Shown here: positions 62,772 through 64,000 of the stretch, piece by piece
How the letters are laid out: the number at the start of each line of letters is the position of its first letter
Numbering within the stretch: the first letter of the stretch is position 1
NCBI RefSeq assembly: GCF_004795895.1
Contig: NZ_CP039250.1
Span: 1-64,000 of the forward strand
DNA from: Sphingopyxis sp. PAMC25046
GTDB lineage: Bacteria; Pseudomonadota; Alphaproteobacteria; Sphingomonadales; Sphingomonadaceae
DNA length: 64,000 bases
Direction of reading: 5' to 3'
Translations under genes and position numbers: made by a program
The notes under the pieces: generated by a model
The model's input: only the letters and a program-made list of their open reading frames with translations
Told to the model about the DNA's origin: nothing
Databases searched by the model: none

Positions 62772-64000
62772 CTATCCGCCGCTGGAAGCGGGGGTCGCCT
62801 TTCGCGTAAAAGGATCTTCGCGCAGCGATCGCCCGGCCGTTTCCGGCATGAAACGCAGCGCCGCCAGGCCAACCAGACACGCCAGCATCATATAATAGGC
62901 GGGCATCAGCGGGTCGCCGGTGAGGGTGATGAGGCCGCTGCCGACCATCGGCGCGGTGCCGCCGAAGATCGAGGTCGAGACATTATAGGCGATCGCGAAA
63001 CCCGCGAAGCGCACGGCGGTCGGGAACATCGCCGGGAAGGTCGCCGAGATCGTCGCAAGCTGTGGCACATAGAGCAGGCCGAGCGCCATGAAGCCGATCA
63101 GCGCGCCGGTGAACCCCGTCCCGATCAGCATATAGAGCGGCACGACGCCGAGCAGCAGCCCGATCAGCGAGCAGCGCCACATCGCGCGGCGGCCCACGCG
63201 GTCGGACAGCGCCCCCGCGAAGGGCAGGAATACCATCATGAAGAGCATGCCGATGATCGGCACGAGCAGCGCTTCTTCGTTCGACAGGCCGATCCGCCGC
63301 TGGAGATAGGTCGGCATATAGCTGAGCAGCGAATAGTTGACGACATTGAGCGCGACGACGAGTCCGCCGACGACGAGCAGCGGGCGCCAATAGTCGCGCA
63401 GCATGATCGCGATGCCGGGCGGCTTGCGCCTTTCGGCCGACGCCATTTCCTCGCGAAAGATCGGCGTGTCCTCCATCTTCGAGCGAACATACATGCCGAT
63501 GAGCCCGATCGGCCCCGCGATCAGGAAGGGAATGCGCCAGCCCCATTCGTGCATCGCCTGATCGCCGAGGTGCAGCGAATAGCCGAGCATCAGCGCCGCG
63601 CCGAAAGAGAAGCCCGCGAGCGTCCCGAATTCGAGGAAGCTGCCATAGAAGCCGCGCCGTTCGTCGGGCGCATATTCGGCCATGAAGGTCGCCGCGCCGC
63701 CATATTCGCCGCCGGTCGAAAAGCCCTGGAGCATTCGGAGCAGGATCAGCAAGGTGGGCGCCCAGAAGCCGATGCTCGCATAAGAGGGAATCAACCCGAC
63801 CGCGAAGGTCGCGCCCGCCATGAGCAGGATCGTCATCGCGAGCACCGACTTGCGTCCGATACGGTCGCCGAGCGGCCCCCAGAACAGCCCGCCGAGCGGC
63901 CGGACGAGGAAGGAAATGGCAAAGGTCGCGAGCGCGAACAGTACCGCATCCTCGGTCTCGCCGGGAAACAGCGCCGCCGAGATATAGGTCACGCCATAGG
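62772..64000 (-). CDS. MFS transporter of the metabolite:H+ symporter (MHS) type, N-terminus outside window
   Basis: The frame is open to the window edge; the apparent start GTG at 63992 lies within helix 1 (GVTYISAALFPGE), so the true start is beyond 64000. Motifs: RPLGGLFWGPLGDRIGRKSVL, GFSTGGEYGGAATFMAEYAPDERRGFYGS. About 410 residues visible. ProP-like transporter of a small acid or betaine. It is probably backbone chromosome beyond the attachment site. Confidence 0.88.
   Translation of the reverse strand, partial: YGVTYISAALFPGETEDAVLFALATFAISFLVRPLGGLFWGPLGDRIGRKSVLAMTILLMAGATFAVGLIPSYASIGFWAPTLLILLRMLQGFSTGGEYGGAATFMAEYAPDERRGFYGSFLEFGTLAGFSFGAALMLGYSLHLGDQAMHEWGWRIPFLIAGPIGLIGMYVRSKMEDTPIFREEMASAERRKPPGIAIMLRDYWRPLLVVGGLVVALNVVNYSLLSYMPTYLQRRIGLSNEEALLVPIIGMLFMMVFLPFAGALSDRVGRRAMWRCSLIGLLLGVVPLYMLIGTGFTGALIGFMALGLLYVPQLATISATFPAMFPTAVRFAGFAIAYNVSTSIFGGTAPMVGSGLITLTGDPLMPAYYMMLACLVGLAALRFMPETAGRSLREDPFTRKATPASSGG

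Overview
This 64-kb window is high-GC alphaproteobacterial DNA, most likely from the Sphingomonadales (Sphingopyxis/Sphingomonas-like). The inference rests on the protein set: a close EL222-type LOV-HTH regulator, usg, a FixL/FixJ pair, a bacterial alternative oxidase, a BapA-type adhesin with its type I exporter, and TonB receptor catabolic loci. No database search was possible, so the taxon and all family names come from reading the sequences.

Layout. (1) 1-7.2 kb: nitrogen-oxide and oxygen block. A nitrate transporter (partial) sits behind an ANTAR-type attenuator, next to its NasS-NasT regulators. An operon encodes alternative oxidase, a receiver protein, a single-domain globin, a truncated globin and a DUF1971 protein, divergent from the haem-PAS kinase FixL and FixJ. 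(2) 7.3-11 kb: a LysR regulator with a divergent NTF2-like/SDR pair, the SDR broken by one amber codon, then a complete IS110/IS1111-type insertion sequence. (3) 11-26.4 kb: stress and photoprotection block: folE, trpB, groESL, usg, hsp20 (with a ROSE-like RNA thermometer), ferrochelatase, a fasciclin protein, CPD photolyase, phytoene desaturase, an FAD amine-oxidase-like protein, the LOV-HTH regulator and an SDR. A 14-bp palindromic box occurs upstream of several of these genes and is the strongest candidate here for an undescribed light-controlled regulon. (4) 26.5-31 kb: a Csu-type (archaic) chaperone-usher pilus operon. (5) 31-33.8 kb: LysE exporter, and an operon of cytochrome b561, a membrane-anchored LuxR regulator and a VIT-family metal transporter.

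(6) 34-42.3 kb: a sulfide/persulfide operon on the minus strand: metallo-hydrolase, two YeeE/YedE proteins, a DUF442-sulfide:quinone oxidoreductase fusion, TauE/SafE exporter, a frameshifted DoxX gene and cytochrome bd oxidase with a 36-aa DUF2474 protein. It faces a peroxiredoxin-ArsR pair across a perfect 17-bp palindrome. (7) 42.4-53 kb: a decayed IS5-type transposase, a 1562-aa BapA-like adhesin with nine Ig-like modules, its TolC/ABC/HlyD exporter and a MarR-like regulator. (8) 53.5-60.4 kb: an accessory catabolic/uptake cluster (amidase, MFS permease, esterase, TonB receptor, TetR). (9) 60.8-62.7 kb: an excisionase-like HTH gene, a tyrosine integrase and a 3' fragment of tRNA-Arg(CCG), i.e. 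one end of an integrated element; then an MFS transporter running off the window.

Working together, regions 1, 3 and 6 look like three stress modules (NO/low oxygen, light/singlet oxygen/heat, sulfide), each pairing detoxifying enzymes with a dedicated sensor, and two of them carrying a terminal oxidase known to resist the toxin involved.
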